In this document: positions 8,724 to 16,940 of the stretch, piece by piece
Position numbering within the stretch: the first letter of the stretch is position 1
How the letters are laid out: the number at the start of each line of letters is the position of its first letter
Source of the DNA: Colwellia sp. M166
Lineage (GTDB): Bacteria; Pseudomonadota; Gammaproteobacteria; Enterobacterales; Alteromonadaceae
Direction of reading: 5' to 3'
Assembly: GCF_024585285.1 (NCBI RefSeq)
Contig: NZ_CP040755.1
Coordinates: 434,001 to 498,000 of the forward strand
Length of the DNA stretch: 64,000 bases
The notes under the pieces: model-generated
The model's input: only the letters and a program-made list of their open reading frames with translations
The model's database searches: none
Told to the model about the DNA's origin: nothing
Program-made: the position numbers and the translations under genes

Positions 8724-10124
8724 ATGGGTTTAGGATTTTTAGAGCGTTTCTTTAAATTATCTGCACATAATACAACGATAAAAATCGAGCTTATGGCTGG
8801 CCTGACAACCTTTGTCACCATGTCTTATATTATGTTTTTGAATCCTATCATTATGTCGAAAACAGGTATGCCGTTTGATGGCTTATTTTTGGCGACTTGT
8901 TTAGGTGCGGCTGTCGCTACTATTCTGATGGGGCTTTATGCTAATTGGCCTGTCGGACTGGCTCCTGGTATGGGGTTAAATGCATTTTTTACTTTCTCTG
9001 TCGTCGGTGCAATGGGCTATAGTTGGGAAATTGCCTTAGGCGCTGTTTTTCTGTCCGGTGTTATTTTTGTTTTAATGAGCGTTACTCGGCTAAGAGAATG
9101 GATGCTTGATAGTATACCCATGAGCCTAAGGCTTGCTATGACAGCTGGAGTGGGGTTATTTTTGGGCTTTATTGGTTTACGTTTTACCGGCATTGTTATA
9201 CCTGATGCTGATAATGTTGTTGCTATTGCGGATTTAACCCATTTTGGCTTTGGTGCATTTGGCCCAGAAGCGCCAGCCTTGGGCTTTTTGAGTTTCTTAT
9301 TGATCACTATTTTAAGTTATCGGAAAGTTTTTGGTGCAGTTATCATTGGTATTGCAATCACAACTTTAATTGCTTTTATAATGACTTGGCTATTACCGGC
9401 TGACTTTTTTGTGGTTGCTGAAGCCGCTAAATCTTTTGCACCTGCTTCTGGCTTTGTTAGTTACAATGGCATGTTAGCTGTACCAGATTTTTCCGCATTG
9501 ACGCCTATTTTATGGCAAGCTGATATTGCCGGTGCATTCCAAGTCGCTTTGATCCCCGTTATTGTCACTTTCTTATTTGTGAATATTTTTGATACCGCAG
9601 GCACCTTAATGGGCGTTGCAGAACGCGCTAACTTGCAAGATAAAAATGGTAAAATTCAAGGCTTAAGTAAGTCATTGAAAGCAGACTCTATTGCTTCTGT
9701 TATTGGCACCGGCTTTGGTTGTCCACCAGTAACTTCATATGTTGAGTCCGCCGCAGGGGTTGCTGTTGGTGGCCGCACTGGTTTAACAGCTGTTACTATA
9801 GGCTTGCTATTCGTTGTTGGGATGTTTTTTCTGCCGTTAGCGCAAATGCTACCTGGCTTTGCTGTTGATGGCGCACTGATTTATGTTGCCATGCTGATGA
9901 TGAGCTCTTTAAAAGGCTTAGATTGGGAAGATTTAACGGAATATGCTCCAGCCGTTTGTACGACGGTGATGATGGCGTTCACTTTCTCTATTGCTAATGG
10001 CATCGCCTTTGGTTTTATTACTTATACGGTACTTAAGCTTGGCGCGGGTAAATCTCAGCAAGTATCCAAAGGTGTCTGGGCTCTGACGGTGTTATTTATA
10101 GCGAAATTTATCTTTTTAACCTGA
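8724..10124 (+). CDS. AzgA-type purine permease (NCS2/AzgA family)
   Basis: A multi-helix inner-membrane transporter. It shows the AzgA pattern: MGLGFLERFFKLSAHNTTIKIELMAGLTTFVTMSYIMFLNP, GLAPGMGLNAFFTF, VNIFDTAGTLMGVAERA, and GCPPVTSYVESAAGVAVGGRTGLTA. Known relatives import adenine, guanine or hypoxanthine with protons. ATG 8724 was chosen because AAGGTGA sits 7 bases upstream and the family normally begins MGLG; an upstream in-frame ATG at 8685 would add 13 residues. It would feed purines to the guaD-puuD pathway at the window start. Distinction between adenine and guanine/hypoxanthine transport cannot be made here. Confidence 0.85.
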   Translation: MGLGFLERFFKLSAHNTTIKIELMAGLTTFVTMSYIMFLNPIIMSKTGMPFDGLFLATCLGAAVATILMGLYANWPVGLAPGMGLNAFFTFSVVGAMGYSWEIALGAVFLSGVIFVLMSVTRLREWMLDSIPMSLRLAMTAGVGLFLGFIGLRFTGIVIPDADNVVAIADLTHFGFGAFGPEAPALGFLSFLLITILSYRKVFGAVIIGIAITTLIAFIMTWLLPADFFVVAEAAKSFAPASGFVSYNGMLAVPDFSALTPILWQADIAGAFQVALIPVIVTFLFVNIFDTAGTLMGVAERANLQDKNGKIQGLSKSLKADSIASVIGTGFGCPPVTSYVESAAGVAVGGRTGLTAVTIGLLFVVGMFFLPLAQMLPGFAVDGALIYVAMLMMSSLKGLDWEDLTEYAPAVCTTVMMAFTFSIANGIAFGFITYTVLKLGAGKSQQVSKGVWALTVLFIAKFIFLT

Positions 10125-10144
10125 TGGTTATTTTAGCTATAAAA

Positions 10145-10168
10145 AAGTCACTCTACTAAGAGTGACTT
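10145..10168 (+). terminator. terminator of the purine permease gene
   Basis: A 10-bp perfect stem, AAGTCACTCT at 10145-10154 and AGAGTGACTT at 10159-10168, with a 4-base loop, 21 bp after the stop codon. It is followed by CTTGTTT and preceded by an A run, so it may work in both directions between convergent genes. Confidence 0.75.
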
Positions 10169-10227
10169 CTTGTTTAGCTTGTATGGGCTAATGTCGAGGT
10201 TATTATAGTGCTTGAATTAAATATAAC

Positions 10228-10998
10228 TTAAGGACTCGATGAAGCCTGTTGCTTAGGTATTCTAGCTTCTATACGTTCAATACGCTCTATCAATAAGCGT
10301 AAACTGGTATCAAACTCATTAATGCTAGTTGCGGTAAACATTTGTTGTTTATCGCGACTTTTGGCATCAGCGTCTAAGGTGTTAAGCGCAGATGAGAGCT
10401 TTTTAATATCGTCTTTTAAGCTATTTGCCGCAATCATTTGTTCAGTAACCGCGTTAATTGAAAACTCTGTCGCGGTTACTTTATCTGCCAATAAATTAAT
10501 TTCGTTACTTTGCTGATTAACAGCAGCAGTGTTTTTAGTTTGTTGCTGTACTATTTTTTGACTTTGTGAATTTAGTGCTTTAATTTCAGTTTGATTTCTA
10601 CGCCATGCTGAAGCCCATAGCTTATCCATTTCTGATAGTAATAATTCAGTTTTCTCACTTACTGCTTCTAGTTTCACTTTTAACGCTACGGTTGACTCAC
10701 CCATTTCTTCACCGGTAGCAGACAACTGGTTTTCTAGTTGCTGAATTCTTTCAACACTGTGGCTCAGTGCTTGATTGACCGTTTGCTGCTGTTGATAAAA
10801 ATACCAACCAGTACCCGCTAACGCAAGGTATGGCATAAGTATTAGTAGTGATCGCAATAAAGAAGTCGGCTTCGCTTCATTATCAGCTGCTTGAGGAGCC
10901 GCTTTTTTCTGTATTTTGATCGAAGATTCTCGAGTTGTTTTAACTTGATCTCGATCTATGGTAATGGTTGGAATTTCAGGTTCTTCACGGTTTGACAA
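10228..10998 (-). CDS. single-pass membrane protein with coiled coil, unknown
   Basis: A 256-residue protein. The first 45 residues are polar and charged, then one membrane helix follows at about 47-66 (LLRSLLILMPYLALAGTGWYFY), then a long helical region of heptad-like repeats to the end (QLENQLSATGEEMG, ALKVKLEAVSEKTELLLSEMDKL, DTSLRLLIERIERIEARIP). The topology suggests a cytoplasmic N-terminus and a periplasmic coiled coil. I recognise no named family. It is transcribed leftward, away from asnB but on the same strand, with a terminator between them, so it probably has its own promoter. Confidence 0.65.
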   Translation of the reverse strand: MSNREEPEIPTITIDRDQVKTTRESSIKIQKKAAPQAADNEAKPTSLLRSLLILMPYLALAGTGWYFYQQQQTVNQALSHSVERIQQLENQLSATGEEMGESTVALKVKLEAVSEKTELLLSEMDKLWASAWRRNQTEIKALNSQSQKIVQQQTKNTAAVNQQSNEINLLADKVTATEFSINAVTEQMIAANSLKDDIKKLSSALNTLDADAKSRDKQQMFTATSINEFDTSLRLLIERIERIEARIPKQQASSSP

Positions 10999-11108
10999 GA
11001 GCGTGTCCTACTAACAATGGCGAATACATATTTCCGTAACTAATCTAAGTAAATATGTATAAATAACAGTTACCAGTAACTGTATAATATTTAGTAAAAT
11101 ATGTACAA

Positions 11109-11134
11109 AAAAACCGACATATTCGTCGGTTTTT
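11109..11134 (-). terminator. terminator of asnB
   Basis: Stem AAACCGAC (11111-11118) with GTCGGTTT (11125-11132), loop of 6, flanked by A and T runs. On the minus strand the hairpin is followed by a seven-T run, ending the asnB transcript about 35 bp after its stop codon. Confidence 0.75.
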
Positions 11135-11168
11135 ATTTGTGTTACTAACAAACGTTATCTACCTACTG

Positions 11169-12833
11169 CTAGTAACTCTCATTATGAACACTTAATACCG
11201 CTCGCCCAGAAGGATCGGCATTGTTTTGAAAGCTTTCATCCCAAGCTAATGCTTCCTGCGTACTACAAGCAACAGATTTTCCGCCGATAACACAATCAGC
11301 TGCAGTGGCTAATGGGAACTTCTCTTCAAAAATACAGCGATAAAAATAAGCTTCTTTACTATCTGGTGTATTCACCGGAAATTTGAAACTGGCACTGGCA
11401 AGTTGTTGATCACTCACTTGTGATTCTACATAGCTTTTTAACCCATCAATCCAAGAGTAACCTACACCATCAGAAAATTGCTCTTTTTGACGCCATAATA
11501 TTTCTTTAGGTAAATAACCTTCAAATGACTCACGTAAAATGGCTTTTTCCATTTTGCCGTTGCCGCACATTTTATCTTCTGGGTTGATGCGCATAGCAAC
11601 ATCCATAAAGTTTTTATCTAAAAAGGGGACGCGTGCTTCAATGCCCCAAGCGGACATAGATTTGTTTGCACGAAGGCAATCAAACTTATGTAAACGCTCA
11701 AGTTTACGCAGTAGCTCTTCATGAAATTCTTGAGAGTTTGGTGCTTTATGAAAATATAAATATCCGCCGAATATTTCATCCGCACCTTCACCAGAAAGCA
11801 CCATTTTAATCCCCATGGCTTTAATTTTACGCGCCATTAAATACATCGGGGTAGAGGCACGAATGGTGGTTACATCATAAGTCTCTAAGTGATAAATCAC
11901 TTCTCTTAAGGCATCAATACCTTCTTGCTCAGTAAATACGACACTGTGATGTATGGTTCCTATGCTATCAGCAACGGTTTGCGCGGCGATTAAATCCGGT
12001 GAACCCGCTAAGCCACAAGCAAAAGAATGCACTTTTGGCCACCACGCTTCAGACAAATCGTTCTCTTCAATACGTCTAGCCGCGAATTTCTGGGTGATAG
12101 CGGAAATTAATGAAGAGTCCAAACCACCTGAAAGTAACACACCATAAGGCACGTCAGTCATTAAATGGCTTTTCACTGAATCTTCTAATGCTTCACGTAG
12201 TTTTTCTTTGCTGGTGTTGTTATCTTTAATTGCTGAATATTTTTGCCAGTTACGCTGATAATACTTTTCAAGCTTGCCAACTCGACTATCCAATATATGG
12301 CCAGGAGGAAATTCTGCCACGGTTTTGCATATTGGCATTAAGGCTTTCATTTCTGAGGCAACATAAAAGTTACCTTCATCATCATAACCGGTATATAGCG
12401 GAATAATCCCCATGTGATCACGAGCAATTAGGTAGCTATTATCGCGTTCGTTGTATAAACAAAAAGCAAACATGCCTTGGAGTTTATCGACAAAATCACG
12501 ACCAAATTTTTCATACATCGGAATAATGATTTCGCAATCTGATGCCGTTTGAAAGTCATAGTCAGGTGTGTGTTGGCTCGACAATATTTTGTGATTATAT
12601 ATTTCGCCATTAACGGCTAAAACGAGTTTTCTATCGCTGCTATATAGTGGTTGAGCACCATGTTCAGTGTCGACGATTGATAGACGTTCATGGACTAAAA
12701 TTGCATGTTCATTGTTGTAGATGCCAGACCAATCTGGACCACGATGACGAAGTAAGCGTGAATATTCTAAAGCTTTTGGACGTAGTGCGTCAGCACCCGT
12801 TTTAATATCTAATATACAAAATATCGAACACAT
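11169..12833 (-). CDS. asnB: asparagine synthase B (glutamine-hydrolysing)
   Basis: A 554-residue two-domain enzyme. The glutaminase domain starts with the catalytic Cys2 (MCSIF) and has RHRGPDWSG, HERLSIVD and the VNGEIYNH segment. The synthase domain carries the ATP pyrophosphatase loop LLSGGLDSSLISA and VLSGEGADEIFGGYLYFHKAP. Length matches E. coli AsnB. It makes asparagine from aspartate, glutamine and ATP in the cytoplasm. The gene stands alone with a long upstream region that contains a 30-bp imperfect palindrome (12961-12990), and it is ended by its own terminator. Confidence 0.95.
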   Translation of the reverse strand: MCSIFCILDIKTGADALRPKALEYSRLLRHRGPDWSGIYNNEHAILVHERLSIVDTEHGAQPLYSSDRKLVLAVNGEIYNHKILSSQHTPDYDFQTASDCEIIIPMYEKFGRDFVDKLQGMFAFCLYNERDNSYLIARDHMGIIPLYTGYDDEGNFYVASEMKALMPICKTVAEFPPGHILDSRVGKLEKYYQRNWQKYSAIKDNNTSKEKLREALEDSVKSHLMTDVPYGVLLSGGLDSSLISAITQKFAARRIEENDLSEAWWPKVHSFACGLAGSPDLIAAQTVADSIGTIHHSVVFTEQEGIDALREVIYHLETYDVTTIRASTPMYLMARKIKAMGIKMVLSGEGADEIFGGYLYFHKAPNSQEFHEELLRKLERLHKFDCLRANKSMSAWGIEARVPFLDKNFMDVAMRINPEDKMCGNGKMEKAILRESFEGYLPKEILWRQKEQFSDGVGYSWIDGLKSYVESQVSDQQLASASFKFPVNTPDSKEAYFYRCIFEEKFPLATAADCVIGGKSVACSTQEALAWDESFQNNADPSGRAVLSVHNESY

Positions 12834-13400
12834 TGAAGTGCTACCCCTTTATATTTAAAAAATGACAAATTGTGTGGTTATTACGCCGAGGTGTTATACC
12901 CAAGAGAAATATGCGCGCTGATCTCAGGAAAATAGGCTTCTTGAAAGTATCGCTCAGCAAAATTGCTGTCTAGACACTTTGACAGCATTTGATAAAAAAT
13001 CAATAGAATTTTTACTCTAAATTTTAAGTAAATTGATACCGTTATATTAGTTATTGATTTAAAATGAAAAAAATTTTTATTGTTTGGTTTTATGCATTGC
13101 TAAATGGTAGGGGATACAGCAAAGCATAAGACAGTTTAAATATATCCTTACACCTACAATAAGGCTGTAGGTTATTAATATAAAATAACTTGATAATTAT
13201 TTTTATATCGCTTGATTCGATAAGAATTGAAATATTTATTTATTATTAAAAAGCAGACATAAACCTTTTTTAATGATAAAAACCATAAATAATTCAATAT
13301 TCTAGTGTTTTGACAATAACATTTTATCTATCTAAATAGCGCAATATCCAATATCGATAGCTGTTTTATTGTGTGGTCTACCATTTCTAATTAGGAAGTT
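12834..13400. other. long AT-rich divergent region between asnB and the LPP20-type lipoprotein gene
   Basis: About 570 bp with no gene. It holds the 30-bp imperfect palindrome at 12961-12990 and a second, shorter hairpin, ACCTACA at 13152-13158 with TGTAGGT at 13166-13172. The remainder is very AT-rich and may contain both divergent promoters, but I could not place -35 and -10 boxes with confidence. Confidence 0.4.
12961..12990. promoter_or_regulatory. 30-bp imperfect palindrome upstream of asnB
   Basis: AATTGCTGTC (12961-12970) and GACAGCATTT (12981-12990) form 10-bp arms with one mismatch around a 10-base centre. It is about 130 bp before the asnB start codon on the opposite strand. Arm length and spacing fit either a dimeric repressor site or a transcript hairpin. 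The factor is unknown. Confidence 0.4.
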
Positions 13401-14852
13401 ATGAAAAAATTAATTATTTTATTTGCAGCATTAATCACTTTGGGCTGTGTATCTACTGAGAGTAATAAAAGTTCAATAACAGCAAGCTGTAGTTTGTCGG
13501 ATAGCGGAATAGCGCCAGCGTGGATACAAACGCCAGTGCCAGAATCAGAGGAATATTATTATGCTTATGGAGTTGCTGAAGCTAAAAACCTCTCCTATAT
13601 ACAAGCGAGAAAGGCCAGTCATATCAATGCAAGAAGTGAGTTGGCAACATCGTTAAGTACCAAAATAAAATACAGTTTTTTGCAAAATAGTGAGTTAGCA
13701 CGTAAAGCAGGAGCAAATTTACTTAATGAAACCGTTACCAGCAATATGCACAGTCAAACCGATCTTTTTCTCGCCAACGCTTTTATAGAGCAGTCTTGGA
13801 ATGATTTAGAATATTGTATTATTTGGAGCAAAGTTCGTCTACACAAAGATGATTACGAAAAATCTAAAATGGTTGTTGAAAAAAGTATTAATACAGACAT
13901 TGCCAAGCAATTAACGGCAATGAATGAAAAACTTGCAACGACTAATATGATGCTGGGTAATGTTAAGCAAGAAACAAGTCTCAACCCTCGTAAAGAGCTA
14001 ATGAACCGAGGTGTACCATTTAACGGTAAAGAGTTTGGTAAGGCGATTATGCGTGCTGATATCGCGGTGATGGCGTTGTTTGTTAAAGGTGGAATGACCT
14101 TCAATGATGCTTACGATGATGACTTTGTCGTACGTTTAGAGCACAGAATAATCTATTTATCACTAGATAAATTAGAAAAAATACTCGATTTTTTCAAGCA
14201 ACACCCGAGCAGTGGTGCTAATTTTGAGCAACGCTACTTGCAACACGCGGCTTATATTGGCAGCCTAGATAAGGTTAATTTATTACTTGAATATGGCGTA
14301 AATCCGCAAACCTTATATTCCGGGACAATTGATATTGGCGCCTTGCAAAGTGATGCTTTTACACTTACAGCAGCTTCAGCTCAATGTGTTGCCGATATGA
14401 TGATCGGAAAAACCCAAAAAAACAATCTAGATCCTGCTAACTGGCAAGCTATTAGTAAACGACTATCCGCTTTTAACGCCTCCTCAGAGGGAAAAATAAA
14501 GTTTGCTAAAACCATTGTTGCTTATGACACCTACCAATGTGATCAAATAGCTGAAGTTAAGAAAACAAATATCGTCAATCAACGTGCCAGCACATGCCAA
14601 AATTTCTTCGCTAAGCAATCAGGTACGAGTTTATATAATGCTTTGAGTAATGTTAACGTAGGTATGTTTCAAGAGCCGAAATCGGTATTTGAAGCTGCTT
14701 ACATCGCACTTCTTCCGGATATTATTAGTGATAAGTTTACGCAAAATGGCGGATTTCTCTCTGCATTACGAAATAAGTTAAACAACACTTGTGCTAGTTA
14801 TAAACAAAAACTTTGTGGGCAAGCAGAACAAAATGATTATTTATTTTGTTAA
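13401..14852 (+). CDS. LPP20-like lipoprotein with ankyrin-like segment
   Basis: A 483-residue lipoprotein. The start MKKLIILFAALITLGC is a lipoprotein signal with the modified Cys at 16. Residues about 35-150 look like the LPP20 family: PAWIQTPVPESEEYYYAYGVAEAKNLSYIQARKASHINARSEL read as separate short motifs. The middle has a run resembling an ankyrin repeat, QHAAYIGSLDKVNLLLEYGVNP (about 290-312). The rest, with several cysteines near the C-terminus, is unassigned. It would sit in the cell envelope. No operon partner is evident, and the next gene is a broken exported protein. The LPP20 call is from pattern memory. Confidence 0.65.
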   Translation: MKKLIILFAALITLGCVSTESNKSSITASCSLSDSGIAPAWIQTPVPESEEYYYAYGVAEAKNLSYIQARKASHINARSELATSLSTKIKYSFLQNSELARKAGANLLNETVTSNMHSQTDLFLANAFIEQSWNDLEYCIIWSKVRLHKDDYEKSKMVVEKSINTDIAKQLTAMNEKLATTNMMLGNVKQETSLNPRKELMNRGVPFNGKEFGKAIMRADIAVMALFVKGGMTFNDAYDDDFVVRLEHRIIYLSLDKLEKILDFFKQHPSSGANFEQRYLQHAAYIGSLDKVNLLLEYGVNPQTLYSGTIDIGALQSDAFTLTAASAQCVADMMIGKTQKNNLDPANWQAISKRLSAFNASSEGKIKFAKTIVAYDTYQCDQIAEVKKTNIVNQRASTCQNFFAKQSGTSLYNALSNVNVGMFQEPKSVFEAAYIALLPDIISDKFTQNGGFLSALRNKLNNTCASYKQKLCGQAEQNDYLFC

Positions 14853-14868
14853 TTTACCCTTTCTCTGC

Positions 14869-14933
14869 GCGTTATATCAGGATGTTGTGCTTTATTATCG
14901 CAACTTAGGTAAATTGATATAACGCCAGTTGCG
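14869..14933. repeat. overlapping inverted repeats in intergenic region
   Basis: GCGTTATATCA (14869-14879) pairs perfectly with TGATATAACGC (14915-14925). Inside its loop, CGCAACT (14900-14906) pairs with AGTTGCG (14927-14933) beyond the first stem, so the two helices cross, as in a pseudoknot or a switch between two folds. It begins 16 bp after the lipoprotein gene stop. There is no U tract. Function is unknown. Confidence 0.5.
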
Positions 14934-15091
14934 CCGATATAAAGCGCTAGTTTTAAAAACTGAATACATTAATATGGCATTATACGCGTATTAAAGTATT
15001 TATTAATAGTTTAGAGCAGTTGCTTTTAGCAGCCATCTAACTAGATACAATGTCTTTATAACTCCAACGTTTACCTTGATAAGAGTCCGCT

Positions 15092-16281
15092 ATGTTAACG
15101 ACCTTTAAAATTAAAAAACTTACTATGCTTATGGCCGCTGTATCGCTTGGCTTGAGTTTCTTTACTCATGCACAAGATGTTTTGCTTTCGGCATTAACAG
15201 CTGAGGAATCGCGTATTGATAAAACGCAGAAATCAATGCCCAAAGTTACATTGCGATTAACCACAAGGGTTGAAAATTCTCAAGCCAGCTAAATAAAGCA
15301 AATAATTATACCGTGTTAACACAATTAACCATCCGTCATGCCTCAGGGTTATGGCGTGATGCAAAACAATCTTTTAATCAATCAATGGATTATGACGACA
15401 GGCCGTTATATTGGGCGCGTTGACAAATGAGTAAAGCATTACGCTCGTCAACAGCATTTGCCAAATTATTTGCTAGCCAACAACAGAAACTCCTCTGGAC
15501 ACTCGAATTACAGTCTCGAGGTCAAATGGATATTAAATTCGATAAAAAAGCCAATAAGAAAATATTATTAACCGATTTTGACCCATTTTTTCTTGATCGC
15601 CATATAGATCAAAGTAATCCGTCGGGCGTGATAGCGTTATCTTTGGATGACTTAGTGGTGAGCATTGAAGGGCAAACGGCAGAAATTGAGGTACTAATTG
15701 TACCTGTACGCTTTCGCGACTTTGCTCAAGGCATGATAGAAGAACTTCTTACCCCTTATATTCAAGATAAATTGGTTGATATGGTGTTAACGGTTAGCAT
15801 GGGTAGAGAGAATTTTGATTTAGAGCGCTATCCTGCGTTAAGACGCAGCGCTAATGCACCGGATAACCTTAATGTCCACACCGGTGCGACAAAAACTAAT
15901 CCGTTAGTGCCAAAATTAAAGTCAATGCCATTACTTGGGCCAGAATTTGTCGAATTTAGCCTACCTATAATGGTAATGCAAAAGGCTGAGGGTAACTATA
16001 TTGTCAACGATAACCGCAACGTATCGACGCTGTCGGGTGGCGCCTTTAACGCGCAAGCATTAGCTGATATTACTAAGCAAACCTCGGTCAGTGGCTCTGG
16101 TGGAGGTTATTTGTCGAATGAGATCAGCTATAGAAGTATCTTGCTCAGAAATAAATTTAATGCTGGTTTACCTGTTGGTCATATTCATACCCCTAAAATT
16201 AGTGCCTTTGATAAACAAGCATTAAGCGATATTGTTAAACAAACCAAAAGCATTATAACTCAAGGTGTTACAGAGCTATAA
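15092..16281 (+). pseudogene. exported protein gene, broken by a frameshift and a nonsense codon
   Basis: Three pieces line up as one protein of about 397 residues. Piece one (15092-15292) starts with a Sec signal, MLTTFKIKKLTMLMAAVSLGLSFFTHAQ. After a shift equal to loss of one base between about 15274 and 15289, the frame continues as QLNKANNYTVLTQLTIRHASG to TGA 15421-15423. The third piece (from ATG 15427) continues in that same frame to 16281. The text reads through both breaks without gap or overlap, and codon style is uniform. I do not recognise the family. The 284-residue third piece has no signal peptide, so it is unlikely to be a functional gene alone. Sequencing error is a possible explanation. 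Confidence 0.7.
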
Positions 16282-16314
16282 TGAAGTAATAGGAACGCCA
16301 CGGCTTTGTAATGT

Positions 16315-16342
16315 ATGGCCATTAGTATAAGCTAATGGCCAT
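16315..16342. terminator. hairpin after the broken exported-protein gene
   Basis: ATGGCCATTAG (16315-16325) and CTAATGGCCAT (16332-16342) form an 11-bp perfect stem with a 6-base loop, 34 bp after the stop codon. A U tract is missing, so termination by this hairpin is plausible but not certain. Confidence 0.5.
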
Positions 16343-16451
16343 TTAACTAGTCTTATGGAAGTTTAATCAAGACGATTGCATACAGTAACACTTATTAAAT
16401 GCAATGCTATATACTTTTACCCTGATCAGATTATTGCTCACTTTTTGTCGG

Positions 16452-16466
16452 TGTGATAATATCGCA
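16452..16466. promoter_or_regulatory. candidate Zur box upstream of the zinc-uptake unit
   Basis: TGTGATAATATCGCA is an inverted repeat with a one-base centre and six of seven arm pairs intact. It matches 12 of 15 positions of the gammaproteobacterial Zur core TGTTATAWTATAACA as I remember it. It lies about 32 bp before the small metal-ligand protein and its ZnuD-like receptor. Binding by Zur is inferred. Confidence 0.5.
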
Positions 16467-16497
16467 TTTTTTATATATCTATTATTTTATTACTTAA

Positions 16498-16803
16498 ATG
16501 AAGCAAATTTTTAACTTTCGAAAGAACCTAAATTTAGTGCTATCGCTTGCATTGATTTGTTTTCTTTTTATGCAATTTGCTTACCTAAGCCATCAGTATG
16601 ATGGCGATGAACATCAATCAGTCCATGTTTGTAAAGTCTGTAATAAACTTTCCTCTCTGAGTAATTTACATACAGCACCAGATAATTCCTTCAGTTTCTC
16701 AACGACTGCGAGTTTTATCTACCGCTTTACCAACATTTCATTGCATGAGTTAATAACTCATCGCCTTATTTATTTACGCGGCCCACCTCAAAGTTTCAGC
16801 TAA
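16498..16803 (+). CDS. small exported protein with His/Cys metal-ligand motif
   Basis: A 101-residue protein with an N-terminal hydrophobic signal or anchor (about residues 11-30). It is followed by a ligand-rich segment with His32, His39, His43, Cys45 and Cys48 (SVHVCKVC), and a C-terminal RGPPQ end. This resembles the DUF2946-type small proteins often placed before metal-related TonB receptors. It is 137 bp before the ZnuD-like receptor on the same strand and behind the same candidate Zur site, so a periplasmic zinc-handling role is likely. The family call is tentative. Confidence 0.6.
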   Translation: MKQIFNFRKNLNLVLSLALICFLFMQFAYLSHQYDGDEHQSVHVCKVCNKLSSLSNLHTAPDNSFSFSTTASFIYRFTNISLHELITHRLIYLRGPPQSFS

Positions 16804-16940
16804 ATACCATAAAGCAGTACTTATTTATCGATAGCTGATTATTTTTATTCGAAAGAATAATTTTATTTAGTCGTCTGTCAGTTGATGCCATTTTAATTTT
16901 TAGTGGTTAACGGTAATTAGAAAAATTTGAGAAACATAAA

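Noticed and set aside
13152..13172. Hairpin ACCTACA / TGTAGGT upstream of the LPP20-type gene
   Set aside because: Seven-base arms and no U tract; mentioned only as part of the intergenic description.
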